Assembly: GCA_002492295.1 (NCBI GenBank)
Contig: DKYC01000088.1
Location: 1 to 23,162, forward strand
Length of the DNA stretch: 23,162 nucleotides
Direction: 5' to 3'
From: Lachnospiraceae bacterium UBA7110
GTDB lineage: Bacteria > Bacillota > Clostridia > Lachnospirales > Lachnospiraceae
The stretch's first letter is position 1. Every line of letters begins with the position of its first letter. The notes under the pieces are model-generated. The model worked only from the letters and a program-made list of their open reading frames with translations. It ran no database searches and had not been told where the DNA came from. A program made the translations under genes and the position numbers. Of the stretch, positions 7,325 to 14,528 are shown one piece after another.

Positions 7325-8266
7325 GTGATATTAAGTGCGAGTCGCAGGACGGATATTCCGAACTACTATTCCGACTGGTTTTTGAATAGAATAAAAGAAG
7401 GATATGTGTATGTCCGCAATCCGATGAACCCACGTCAGGTCAGCAGGATTGCGCTGTCCCCCGAGGTCGTGGACTGTATTGTATTTTGGACGAAAAATCC
7501 AAAACCGCTGTTTTCAGGATTAGAGGAATTGAACGCATATCCGTTTTATTTTCAGTTTACATTGACAGGATACGGTACGGATATTGAGAGTAATGTTCCT
7601 GATAAAAAGGAGGATGTGATTCCGACTTTCCAAAATTTATCGCGTAAAATCGGAGCGCAGAAAGTAATTTGGCGGTACGATCCGATTCTTTTTACGGACA
7701 AATATACGCCGGAATATCATTTGAAGGCATTTGCGGAAATTGCGCAGAGATTGCGCGGCTACACGGAAAAATGCGTGATTAGCTTTGTCGATTTTTATGC
7801 GAAGAACCAAAAGAGCATGAACGCACTTCACGTTTCTTTTTTGACGGAGCGTGAACTTGCTGCTTTTGCACAAAAACTAGCGCAGATTGCAAAGGACAAT
7901 CATATGAAAGTTGCAAGCTGTGCGGAGAAAATGGACTTGTCCGCTTATGGAATAGAGCATAATTGCTGCATTGACAAAGGATTGATTGAACAGATTACCG
8001 GTTGTAAAATAGACGCAGGGCGGGATAAAAACCAAAGGGAAGAATGCGGCTGTGTCGAAAGCATTGATGTGGGCGCTTATAATACCTGCAAAAACGGATG
8101 TCGATACTGCTATGCAAACCACAGTCCTGAAAGCGTTGCGAAGAACTGCAGGCTATATGACGCGAATGCACCGATTTTATGCGGACAGATTGCACAGGAT
8201 GATAAAATCACGGAACGAAAAGTAAAGTCATTTAAGGAAAAACAACTGACGGTTTGGGATTTATAG
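7325..8266 (+). CDS. DUF1848 family protein with C-terminal cysteine cluster
   Basis: A 313-residue soluble protein. The GTG start at 7325 is preferred to upstream in-frame ATGs because it has GGAGGGGG 8 bases upstream, lies downstream of a consensus promoter, and gives the usual family beginning MILSASRRTDIP. The N-terminal part resembles a TIM-barrel-like fold (FWTKNPKP, FTLTGYG segments). The C-terminus has Cys241/243 and then CKNGCRYCYA, which supplies Cys255/259/262 in the CxxxCxxC spacing of radical SAM enzymes, although in those enzymes it is near the N-terminus. The family is known for this conserved cysteine region, thought to bind an Fe-S cluster; its reaction is not known. The GntR regulator gene follows after only 15 bases, so the two may be co-transcribed. 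Confidence 0.85.
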   Translation: MILSASRRTDIPNYYSDWFLNRIKEGYVYVRNPMNPRQVSRIALSPEVVDCIVFWTKNPKPLFSGLEELNAYPFYFQFTLTGYGTDIESNVPDKKEDVIPTFQNLSRKIGAQKVIWRYDPILFTDKYTPEYHLKAFAEIAQRLRGYTEKCVISFVDFYAKNQKSMNALHVSFLTERELAAFAQKLAQIAKDNHMKVASCAEKMDLSAYGIEHNCCIDKGLIEQITGCKIDAGRDKNQREECGCVESIDVGAYNTCKNGCRYCYANHSPESVAKNCRLYDANAPILCGQIAQDDKITERKVKSFKEKQLTVWDL

Positions 8267-8281
8267 GGGGAATAAGCCAAA

Positions 8282-9004
8282 ATGTATCAATTTGAAAAAC
8301 TGGATAAAAAACTTCTGGGAGAGCAGATTGAAGACGAGCTGATGAATTACATTCTGCAGGAGCCGGTAGAGGTTGGACAGCGGATTCCGAACGAATTTGA
8401 ACTTGCCGAGAAATTCGGCGTGGGGCGCAGCACAATCCGGGAGGCGGTCAAGGCGCTGGTGACGAAGGGGATATTGGAGGTTAAACGCGGTTCAGGCACC
8501 TACGTTATCAGCACGAGCACGGCGGATGAAGATCCGCTTGGATTGTCCAAACTGCAGGATAAGTATAAACTGGCGTTGGAACTGTTTGACGTGCGGTTGA
8601 TGCTGGAACCGGACATTGCGGCGCTTGCGGCGGAAAACGCGACACCGGAGGAGCTGGTGCAGTTAAAACGCCTGTGCGATGAAACAGAGCAGATGTATCT
8701 TAGTGGAAAAAACCATATTCCAAAGGATGTCGAATTCCATACCTGTATCGCGAAGTGCAGCAAAAACCGTGTGGTGGAGACATTAATTCCATTGATTAAT
8801 ACAGCGGTTCTGACATTTGCGAACCTGACGCACCGGACACTAATGCAGGAAACGATTGAAACGCACCGCGCGATTGTCGAGGCGATTACGGATAAAGACC
8901 CGGTAGGTGCGCGGTGCGCGATGATGATGCATTTGACCTATAATCGTCAGATGTTAATGCGCAAGAATAAAGAGCATCGTGAAAAAAGCATGGAAAAAGA
9001 ATAG
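8282..9004 (+). CDS. FadR-subfamily GntR transcriptional regulator
   Basis: A 240-residue repressor/activator. Residues about 10-77 are a winged helix-turn-helix with the typical GQRIPNEFELAEKFGVGRS and GSGTYV segments. Residues about 95-220 form an FCD effector domain; Asp149, His153, His195 and His217 sit in the positions expected for its metal site, where carboxylate effectors bind. FCD regulators usually respond to sugar acids or other organic acids. The neighbouring permease and IlvD/Edd-type dehydratase therefore suggest that it controls their expression in response to a sugar acid or its keto-deoxy product. A palindrome over the permease promoter is a candidate target. The start has a GGGGGA site 9-10 bases upstream. 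Confidence 0.9.
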   Translation: MYQFEKLDKKLLGEQIEDELMNYILQEPVEVGQRIPNEFELAEKFGVGRSTIREAVKALVTKGILEVKRGSGTYVISTSTADEDPLGLSKLQDKYKLALELFDVRLMLEPDIAALAAENATPEELVQLKRLCDETEQMYLSGKNHIPKDVEFHTCIAKCSKNRVVETLIPLINTAVLTFANLTHRTLMQETIETHRAIVEAITDKDPVGARCAMMMHLTYNRQMLMRKNKEHREKSMEKE

Positions 9005-9047
9005 AAGCAGGCAAAAAAATATTTTAGGAATGTAGCTGCTCGGTACA

Positions 9048-9072
9048 GCACTACGCACTTGCTGCGTAGTGC
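9048..9072. repeat. Perfect 10-bp hairpin after the GntR gene
   Basis: GCACTACGCA and TGCGTAGTGC flank a 5-base loop, 43 bases after the regulator stop codon. No T-tract follows on either strand within a few bases, so it is not a classical terminator; it could still stabilise the 3' end of the regulator mRNA or be part of a dispersed repeat. Confidence 0.6.
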
Positions 9073-9081
9073 ATAAGAAAG

Positions 9082-9147
9082 TATAAGTTGTTTGAGGCAT
9101 CAGGCTTCCACGAAGTGGATTTGCATAGATTGATGCTCGCAACTATA
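9082..9147. repeat. Nested stem-loop element
   Basis: Three nested pairs are visible: TATAAGTTG with CAACTATA (outer, one bulge), GCATCA (9097-9102) with TGATGC (9131-9136), and TCCAC (9107-9111) with GTGGA (9115-9119). The layout looks like a folded RNA or a small palindromic repeat element. It adjoins the 9048-9072 hairpin and may belong to the same unit. Confidence 0.45.
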
Positions 9148-9173
9148 AAGGCACTGAATAGTTACGTCGAAAT

Positions 9174-9221
9174 GCACAAAAGAAGGTGGATAAAATGAGA
9201 AATCTCCTTCTTCTTTTGTGC
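9174..9221. repeat. 12-bp inverted repeat upstream of the permease promoter
   Basis: GCACAAAAGAAG (9174-9185) pairs perfectly with CTTCTTTTGTGC (9210-9221) across a 24-base loop. It lacks a T-tract and ends 35 bases before the -35 box of the permease promoter. It might be an insulator for the GntR transcript or part of a repeat unit. Confidence 0.5.
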
Positions 9222-9256
9222 AGGTCAACGAAAAAGAAAGAAAAACATCGGATGTA

Positions 9257-9295
9257 TTGACGAAAATAACCAAATAATATACTATTTTAAGTATA
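9257..9295 (+). promoter_or_regulatory. Permease promoter with overlapping 18-bp palindrome (candidate GntR operator)
   Basis: TTGACG (9257-9262) and TACTAT (9280-9285) are 17 bases apart. The perfect inverted repeat TATACT-N6-AGTATA (9278-9295) covers the -10 box and the start region, the usual place for a repressor site. The FCD/GntR regulator encoded just upstream is the natural candidate, though the half-site is not the classical GT...AC order of the FadR group. Confidence 0.5.
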
Positions 9296-9421
9296 AAACA
9301 TAATACGTCATACAGAAATGGTGGGAAAAGAGGTGAAAATAGTTGTTACATCAGATGTCTGTGACGTGCATAATTGTGCGGCTTATGAAAGAAAATAAGA
9401 ATAGAAAGAGAGGGTAAATTT

Positions 9422-10780
9422 ATGAGTTCAGAAACGGTTGCATTAAATCCAACACGACTTATCATTGCAGCAATAATCGGTTTGGTAATTTTACTTGTCC
9501 TGATTATCAAGTTCAAAATTCAGGCGATGATTTCCATATTGATTGGCGCAATTTCCATTGGTCTGATTGCGGGAATGCCGGCGGGGGACATTGTGACGGC
9601 AGTCAACGATGGTATCGGAAACACCCTAAAGGGCATTGCGCTGCTGGTCGGCTTAGGTTCAATGTTCGGTGCGATTTTGGAAATATCGGGCGGCGCACAG
9701 ACGCTCGCGGTCACAATGGTCAAATGGTTCGGTGATAAAAAGGCAGCGTGGGCGCTCGGCATTACCGGTCTGGTCATCGCAATGCCCGTGTTTTTTGACG
9801 CAGGTTTAATTATCTTAATTCCGCTTGCCTTTTCCCTTGCAAAAAGGACAAAGCGTTCTTCCCTGTTTTATGCAATCCCGCTTTTGGCAGGTCTTGCTGT
9901 AGGGCATGCGTTTATTCCGCCGACACCGGGACCGATTCTTGTGGCGACCATGCTCAATGTCGATTTAGGCTGGGTAATCTTAGTTGGAATTTTCTGCGGA
10001 ACATGTGCTATGATAGTTGCAGGACCGGTTTGGGGTTCTATCTGCGGGAAAAAATATAATATTCCTGTTCCGGAGCATGTGGCAAATCAGGAGGATTTTG
10101 ATGAGTCAAAGCTGCCGAACTTTTGGGCGATTGTTGGCATTATCCTGATACCGCTCGTGCTGATTATCCTGGATTCCGTGACGGGTGTCGTGCCTGCGCT
10201 TAGTGGTTTGCAGCCGATATTCGGATTTTTGGGTGAGCCGTTTGTGGCACTTTTGATTGCAACGGTAGCGGCAATGCTGATTTTGGGAATCGGGCACGGA
10301 TACAGTACGGCGGAGCTGGAAAAGGTGATGACAAAATCGCTTGAGCCGACGGGTTTGATTTTATTGGTTACCGCATGCGGCGGCGTGCTGCGTTATGTAT
10401 TGCAGTATTCGGGGCTTGGCGATGTGATTGGAAATGCGGTTTCATCAATGTCGTTACCGATTGTTGTGCTTGCCTTTATCGTGGCTGCGCTTGTGCGCAT
10501 TTGTGTGGGTTCTTCAACGGTGGCGATGACAATGGCAGCAGGCATCATTGCGGCAATTCCGGGTATTGCAGAGCTTTCCCCCTTGTATCTTGCCTGCACG
10601 ACGGCAGCAGTTGCGGGCGGTGCGACAGTATGCTCCCATTTTAATGATTCGGGCTTTTGGCTTGTGAAATCTTTGGTTGGTATGGATGAAAAGACAACTT
10701 TGAAAACATGGACGATTATGGAGACGCTTGTCGGCGGTACGGGATTTATCGTGGCATTGATTATTTCGTTTTTTGCATAA
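9422..10780 (+). CDS. GntP-family gluconate/sugar-acid:H+ symporter
   Basis: A 452-residue inner-membrane permease, nearly entirely hydrophobic, with about 12-14 predicted helices and the family hallmarks: VLIIKFKIQAMISILIGA near the start, the GSMFGAILEISGGAQTLA segment, HAFIPPTPGPILVA, and GGATVCSHFNDSGFWLVK near the end. Length fits the GntP/GntT family (about 440-450). Members import gluconate, fructuronate, idonate or related hydroxy acids with protons; the exact substrate cannot be read from sequence. The regulator upstream and the dehydratase downstream make aldonate or similar sugar-acid uptake the most coherent role. The start has a GAGAGGG site 8 bases upstream. Confidence 0.92.
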   Translation: MSSETVALNPTRLIIAAIIGLVILLVLIIKFKIQAMISILIGAISIGLIAGMPAGDIVTAVNDGIGNTLKGIALLVGLGSMFGAILEISGGAQTLAVTMVKWFGDKKAAWALGITGLVIAMPVFFDAGLIILIPLAFSLAKRTKRSSLFYAIPLLAGLAVGHAFIPPTPGPILVATMLNVDLGWVILVGIFCGTCAMIVAGPVWGSICGKKYNIPVPEHVANQEDFDESKLPNFWAIVGIILIPLVLIILDSVTGVVPALSGLQPIFGFLGEPFVALLIATVAAMLILGIGHGYSTAELEKVMTKSLEPTGLILLVTACGGVLRYVLQYSGLGDVIGNAVSSMSLPIVVLAFIVAALVRICVGSSTVAMTMAAGIIAAIPGIAELSPLYLACTTAAVAGGATVCSHFNDSGFWLVKSLVGMDEKTTLKTWTIMETLVGGTGFIVALIISFFA

Positions 10781-10810
10781 AAAAACGAAAGCCCGGCGGC
10801 TTGCGTTCAA

Positions 10811-10854
10811 AGAATTTGCTGATACAAATTCTTATTGAAATGATTAAATCATTT
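10811..10854. promoter_or_regulatory. Two palindromes upstream of the dehydratase gene
   Basis: AGAATTTG and CAAATTCT (10811-10832, 6-base centre) are perfect 8-base arms. AAATGATTAAATCATTT (10838-10854) is a 17-base palindrome broken only at its centre. Both lie in the 129-base gap between permease and dehydratase, just upstream of a weak promoter-like pair (TTGCAA at 10861-10866, TATATA at 10884-10889). They could be operators of a second regulated start, or an mRNA processing hairpin between the two genes. Confidence 0.4.
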
Positions 10855-10909
10855 ACGCTGTTGCAATTTACGGACAGATTCGTTATATATGGAAAGGAAG
10901 GATTAGGAT

Positions 10910-12664
10910 ATGAGCAATTTGAAAAGTCAGGAAATGCGTAAGGTTGCACCGGAACTGGATCCATTGCGGATTGGGACGGGTTGGACGCCGGAGGATTTGG
11001 CAAAACCGCAGGTGATTATCGAGAGCACTTACGGCGACAGCCACCCTGGCAGCGGACACTTAAATATCTTAGTGGAAGAGGTAAGAAAAGGAGTGAATGA
11101 GGCAGGCGGCTTCGGCGCTCGGTATTTCTGCACGGACATGTGCGACGGGGAAAGTCAGGGAACGGACGGCATTAATTTCAGCCTTGTCAGCCGTGAAATG
11201 ATTGCAAACATGATTGAAATTCACGCAAACGCGACGCCGTTTGACGCGGGCGTTTATCTTTCAAGCTGCGATAAGGGGCTTCCTGCGAATCTCATGGGAT
11301 TAGCGCGTGTGAATATTCCGGCAATTGTTGTGTTGGGCGGAACAATGAATGCGGGTCCCGATATGCTGACTTTGGAGCAGCTTGGCATGTATAGCGCGAA
11401 ATATCAGCGCGGTGAGATTGACGAGGAAAAGCTTAATTGGGCAAAGCATAACGCCTGTCCGAGCTGTGGGGCATGTTCGTTTATCGGAACGGCGTCCACG
11501 ATGCAGATTATGGCGGAGGCGCTTGGACTTGCACTGCCCGGAAGTGCGCTGATGCCTGCGACAAGCCCGGATTTGAAGACCTTTGCAAGGCAGGCGGGCA
11601 GACGGGCGGTGGAAATGGCAAAGGCGGATAATATGCGTCCGAGCGACATTGTTACAATGGATAGTTTTGAGAATGCGATTTTGGTTCATGCTGCGGTTTC
11701 GGGAAGTACGAACTGTCTGCTGCATATTCCGGCAATCGCACATGAGTTCGGACTTGAGGTTACGGGCGATACGTTTGACCGTCTGCACCGCAATGCAAAA
11801 TATCTTTTGGACGTCCGTCCGGCAGGGCGCTGGCCGGCAGAGTGCTTCTATTATGCGGGAGGCGTTCCGGCAATTATGGAGGAAATCAAGGATGTGCTGC
11901 ATTTGGATGTGATGACGGTGACGGGAAAAACACTGGGCGAAAATCTGGAGGAGTTAAAGCATAACGGTTTTTATGAGCGGTGTGATAAATGGCTGCAGGA
12001 GTTTAATAAGCGTTATGGCTGTACCCTTACAAAGGAAGACATTATCCGCCCGCGTGATAAGGCGATTGGAAACGACGGAAGTATTGCGATTTTGCGTGGA
12101 AACCTTGCGCCGGAGGGTGCGGTAATCAAGCATACGGCATGCCCGAAGGAAATGTTCCGTGCGGTATTGCGTGCAAGACCGTTTGACAGCGAAGAGGAAT
12201 GTTTGGATGCGGTGCTAAAGCATAAGGTTGAGAAGGGCGACGCGGTATTTATCCGCTATGAGGGTCCGAAGGGCAGCGGAATGCCTGAAATGTTTTACAC
12301 GTCGGAGGCAATCAGCAGTGACAAGGAGCTTGGAAAGAGCATTGCGCTGATTACCGACGGACGGTTTTCGGGTGCTTCCACCGGCCCGGTGATTGGACAT
12401 TGCAGTCCGGAGGCGGCAGACGGAGGTCCGATTGCGCTTGTCGAGGAGGACGATTTGATTGAGATTGACGTGGCGGAACGGAAGTTGAATATTATTGGTG
12501 TGAACGGGGAGCGCAAGTCACCCGAGGAGATTGATAAGATTTTAACGCAACGGAAGGAAAATTGGAAACCGCGGGAAATTCGCTATAAGAGAGGTGCGCT
12601 GCGCCTGTTCAGTGAACACGCGGTCAGCCCGATGAAGGGTGCGTATTTGGCATTTGAGGATTAA
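10910..12664 (+). CDS. IlvD/Edd-family dehydratase, probable sugar-acid dehydratase
   Basis: A 584-residue Fe-S dehydratase. Recognisable family motifs are DMCDGESQGTDG (Cys78), SSCDKGLPANLMG (Cys120, Asp121, Lys122), CPSCGACSFIGTASTM (Cys183/186/189) and, near the end, ALITDGRFSGAST with GHCSPEA. The family converts vicinal diols of acids to 2-keto-3-deoxy acids and includes dihydroxy-acid dehydratase (IlvD), 6-phosphogluconate dehydratase (Edd) and aldonate dehydratases. The Cys that normally sits in the N-terminal PCN motif of IlvD is replaced by PGSGH, while Cys78 and the 42-residue spacing to Cys120 resemble Edd. Together with the GntP permease and GntR regulator, a sugar-acid substrate is more likely than branched-chain amino-acid synthesis. 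Ribosome binding site GGAAAGGAAGG. Confidence 0.82.
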   Translation: MSNLKSQEMRKVAPELDPLRIGTGWTPEDLAKPQVIIESTYGDSHPGSGHLNILVEEVRKGVNEAGGFGARYFCTDMCDGESQGTDGINFSLVSREMIANMIEIHANATPFDAGVYLSSCDKGLPANLMGLARVNIPAIVVLGGTMNAGPDMLTLEQLGMYSAKYQRGEIDEEKLNWAKHNACPSCGACSFIGTASTMQIMAEALGLALPGSALMPATSPDLKTFARQAGRRAVEMAKADNMRPSDIVTMDSFENAILVHAAVSGSTNCLLHIPAIAHEFGLEVTGDTFDRLHRNAKYLLDVRPAGRWPAECFYYAGGVPAIMEEIKDVLHLDVMTVTGKTLGENLEELKHNGFYERCDKWLQEFNKRYGCTLTKEDIIRPRDKAIGNDGSIAILRGNLAPEGAVIKHTACPKEMFRAVLRARPFDSEEECLDAVLKHKVEKGDAVFIRYEGPKGSGMPEMFYTSEAISSDKELGKSIALITDGRFSGASTGPVIGHCSPEAADGGPIALVEEDDLIEIDVAERKLNIIGVNGERKSPEEIDKILTQRKENWKPREIRYKRGALRLFSEHAVSPMKGAYLAFED

Positions 12665-12676
12665 GGCAGGATAGGT

Positions 12677-12722
12677 AAGAGCCTGTAAGGTCGGCGGGAG
12701 CGGACCTTACGGGCTCTTTTCT
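12677..12722 (+). terminator. Strong intrinsic terminator of the sugar-acid operon
   Basis: AAGAGCC-T-GTAAGGTC pairs with GACCTTAC-G-GGCTCTT around a GC-rich loop and runs into TTTTCTT. It lies 13 bases after the dehydratase stop codon and ends the unit before nifS. Confidence 0.92.
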
Positions 12723-12806
12723 TAATGTACGGGTTCGTGCAAAGAAAACATGTCAGCAGGCTGACGGATACTTGACGCATGAGTGGGAAAAGTTGCGAAA
12801 ACTCCA

Positions 12807-12835
12807 TTGACATCACGTCCTACTTTCGATATACT
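12807..12835 (+). promoter_or_regulatory. Sigma-A promoter for nifS-nifU
   Basis: A perfect TTGACA (12807-12812) is followed after 17 bases by TATACT (12830-12835). The predicted leader to the nifS start at 12888 is about 45 bases and contains a weak AAGGAAG ribosome binding site. No clear Rrf2/IscR-type palindrome was recognised over it. Confidence 0.8.
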
Positions 12836-12887
12836 TTATCATATAAAACATATAGATTAGATAGGAAATAAAAAGGAAGTAAAGATA

Positions 12888-14099
12888 ATGAATAAAATAA
12901 ATAACCTGATATATTTAGATAATGCAGCAACAACAAAAGTAAGCGAAGATGTCCTAAATGCAATGCTCCCTTATTTTACACAAGTCTACAGTAATCCGTC
13001 CTCAGTATACTCTTTTGCAGGCAAGGCAAAAAAGGCAGTGGATGAGGCAAGGGTTCAGGCAGCAAAGCTTATCAACGCGGGCGCAGAAGAAATTTACTTC
13101 ACGGGCGGCGGCAGTGAGTCGGATAACTGGGCAATTAAGGCTGTTTGTGAAGCGTACCGCGAAAAGGGCAGACACATCATCACAAGTAAAATCGAGCACC
13201 ACGCTGTTTTACACACCTGCCAATACTTGGAAAAGCAAGGGTGGGAGGTAACTTATCTTGATGTGGATGAAAGTGGAATGATTTCATTAGATGCGCTTAA
13301 AGCGGCAATCCGTCAGGATACTGTCCTGATTTCCGTTATGGCAGCCAACAATGAAATCGGCACCATAGAGCCGGTAGCAGAGATTGGTAAAATTGCGCGG
13401 GAAAACGGCGTGCTGTTTCACACCGACGCGGTACAGGCATACGGGCATCTTGCACTTGACGTGGAAAAAATGAATATCGATTTGCTTTCCGCGAGCGGAC
13501 ATAAGCTGAATGGTCCCAAAGGCGTCGGTATACTCTATGTCAGAAAAGGCGTAAAAATCCATCCGCTTTTGCATGGAGGCGCACAGGAGCGCAACCGGCG
13601 CGCAGGCACGCTCAACGTGCCGGGAATCGTGGGCTTTGGAAAAGCCGCAGAACTTGCCAAGGCGCATATGGAGAAAACAATGGCACGGGAAACGCAGCTT
13701 AGGGATTACCTGATTACGCGTATTCTGACGGAAATCCCATACTGCCGCCTAAACGGACACAGAACCGGGCGCCTTTCCAACAATGCAAATTTCTGCTTCC
13801 GTTTTGTCGAGGGCGAGTCGCTGCTGATTTTGCTTGACCAGCTTGGCGTCTGCGCGTCGAGTGGTTCGGCATGCACATCGGGGGCACTGGATCCGTCGCA
13901 TGTGCTGCTTGCAATCGGTCTGCCACATGAAATCGCACATGGTTCGCTTAGACTAACACTATCGGAGGAAACGACAGTGGAGGAGCTTGATTTCGTCGTG
14001 GACGGACTGAAAAAAATCGTTGCGCGGCTGCGTGCCATGTCGCCGTTATATGAAGATTTTATAAAAGGGCAGAAGGAAGGGGATTGTAATGTACAGTGA
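12888..14099 (+). CDS. nifS: Cysteine desulfurase, NifS/IscS family
   Basis: A 403-residue PLP enzyme that takes sulfur from cysteine for Fe-S cluster assembly. Visible hallmarks: YLDNAATTKVS at the start, His104-His105 in KIEHHAVLHT, Asp180 and Gln183 of HTDAVQAYG, the PLP lysine Lys206 in SASGHKLNGPKG, RRAGTLNVPG, and the catalytic loop SSGSACTSGALDPSH with Cys329. The long loop after the active-site Cys region is of the NifS/IscS rather than the SufS type. It overlaps the scaffold gene by 11 bases and has its own consensus promoter. The usual partners of an isc operon (iscR, hscA, hscB, fdx) are absent, as is common in Clostridia where this pair is the housekeeping system. Confidence 0.95.
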   Translation: MNKINNLIYLDNAATTKVSEDVLNAMLPYFTQVYSNPSSVYSFAGKAKKAVDEARVQAAKLINAGAEEIYFTGGGSESDNWAIKAVCEAYREKGRHIITSKIEHHAVLHTCQYLEKQGWEVTYLDVDESGMISLDALKAAIRQDTVLISVMAANNEIGTIEPVAEIGKIARENGVLFHTDAVQAYGHLALDVEKMNIDLLSASGHKLNGPKGVGILYVRKGVKIHPLLHGGAQERNRRAGTLNVPGIVGFGKAAELAKAHMEKTMARETQLRDYLITRILTEIPYCRLNGHRTGRLSNNANFCFRFVEGESLLILLDQLGVCASSGSACTSGALDPSHVLLAIGLPHEIAHGSLRLTLSEETTVEELDFVVDGLKKIVARLRAMSPLYEDFIKGQKEGDCNVQ

Positions 14100-14514
14100 A
14101 AAAGTGATGGACCATTTTAACAACCCGAGAAATGTCGGTGAAATCGAAAACCCGAGCGGTGTCGGAACGGTCGGAAATGCAAAATGCGGCGACATTATGC
14201 GGATTTATCTAGATATTGATAATCAGGGCGTGATACAGGACGCGAAGTTTAAAACCTTTGGCTGTGGGGCAGCGGTGGCGACAAGCAGCATGGCAACGGA
14301 GCTTGTGAAGGGCAAGACCGTGCAGGAGGCGCTTTCGGTTACAAATAAGGCGGTCATGGAGGCATTGGACGGACTTCCTCCGGTGAAGGTGCACTGTTCC
14401 CTGCTTGCGGAGGAGGCAATCCACGCCGCATTGTGGGATTATGCAAAAAAGCATCACATTGGGATTGCCGGGCTCGAGGAACCCGTAGCAGACATTGGGC
14501 AACGGGAAGAATAA
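14089..14514 (+). CDS. nifU: NifU/IscU-type Fe-S cluster scaffold protein
   Basis: A 141-residue scaffold with the three cluster-binding cysteines in the expected contexts: GNAKCGD (Cys33 with Asp35), KTFGCGAAVA (Cys59) and VHCSLLAEEAI (Cys103). It contains only the N-terminal scaffold domain; the ferredoxin-like and C-terminal Nfu domains of full NifU are missing, so it is NifU-like or IscU-like. The LPPVKVHC sequence replaces the LPPVK motif recognised by HscA in IscU, though HscA is not encoded nearby. It takes sulfur from the NifS protein whose gene it overlaps by 11 bases. Ribosome binding site AAGGAAGGGG inside the end of nifS. Confidence 0.93.
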   Translation: MYSEKVMDHFNNPRNVGEIENPSGVGTVGNAKCGDIMRIYLDIDNQGVIQDAKFKTFGCGAAVATSSMATELVKGKTVQEALSVTNKAVMEALDGLPPVKVHCSLLAEEAIHAALWDYAKKHHIGIAGLEEPVADIGQREE

Positions 14515-14528
14515 GGGGAACCATAAAA

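Larger units (their letters stand above)
9005..9421. other. 417-base intergenic region with several hairpins and the permease promoter
   Basis: No convincing gene lies here. From left to right it holds: a perfect 10-bp hairpin (9048-9072), a branched stem-loop (9082-9147), a 12-bp hairpin (9174-9221), a sigma-A promoter overlapped by a palindrome (9257-9295), and an interrupted repeat ACATC-A-GATGT in the leader (9348-9358). The density of inverted repeats is much higher than in any other gap of the window except the mgtE leader. Confidence 0.6.

Noticed and set aside
8954..9142. A 62-residue minus-strand frame after the GntR gene
   Set aside because: It runs through the inverted repeats, has no ribosome binding site and no recognisable domain.
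14433..14528. Extended start of the esterase inside nifU
   Set aside because: No ribosome binding site, and the extension overlaps nifU in another frame; the ATG at 14529 has AGGGG upstream.
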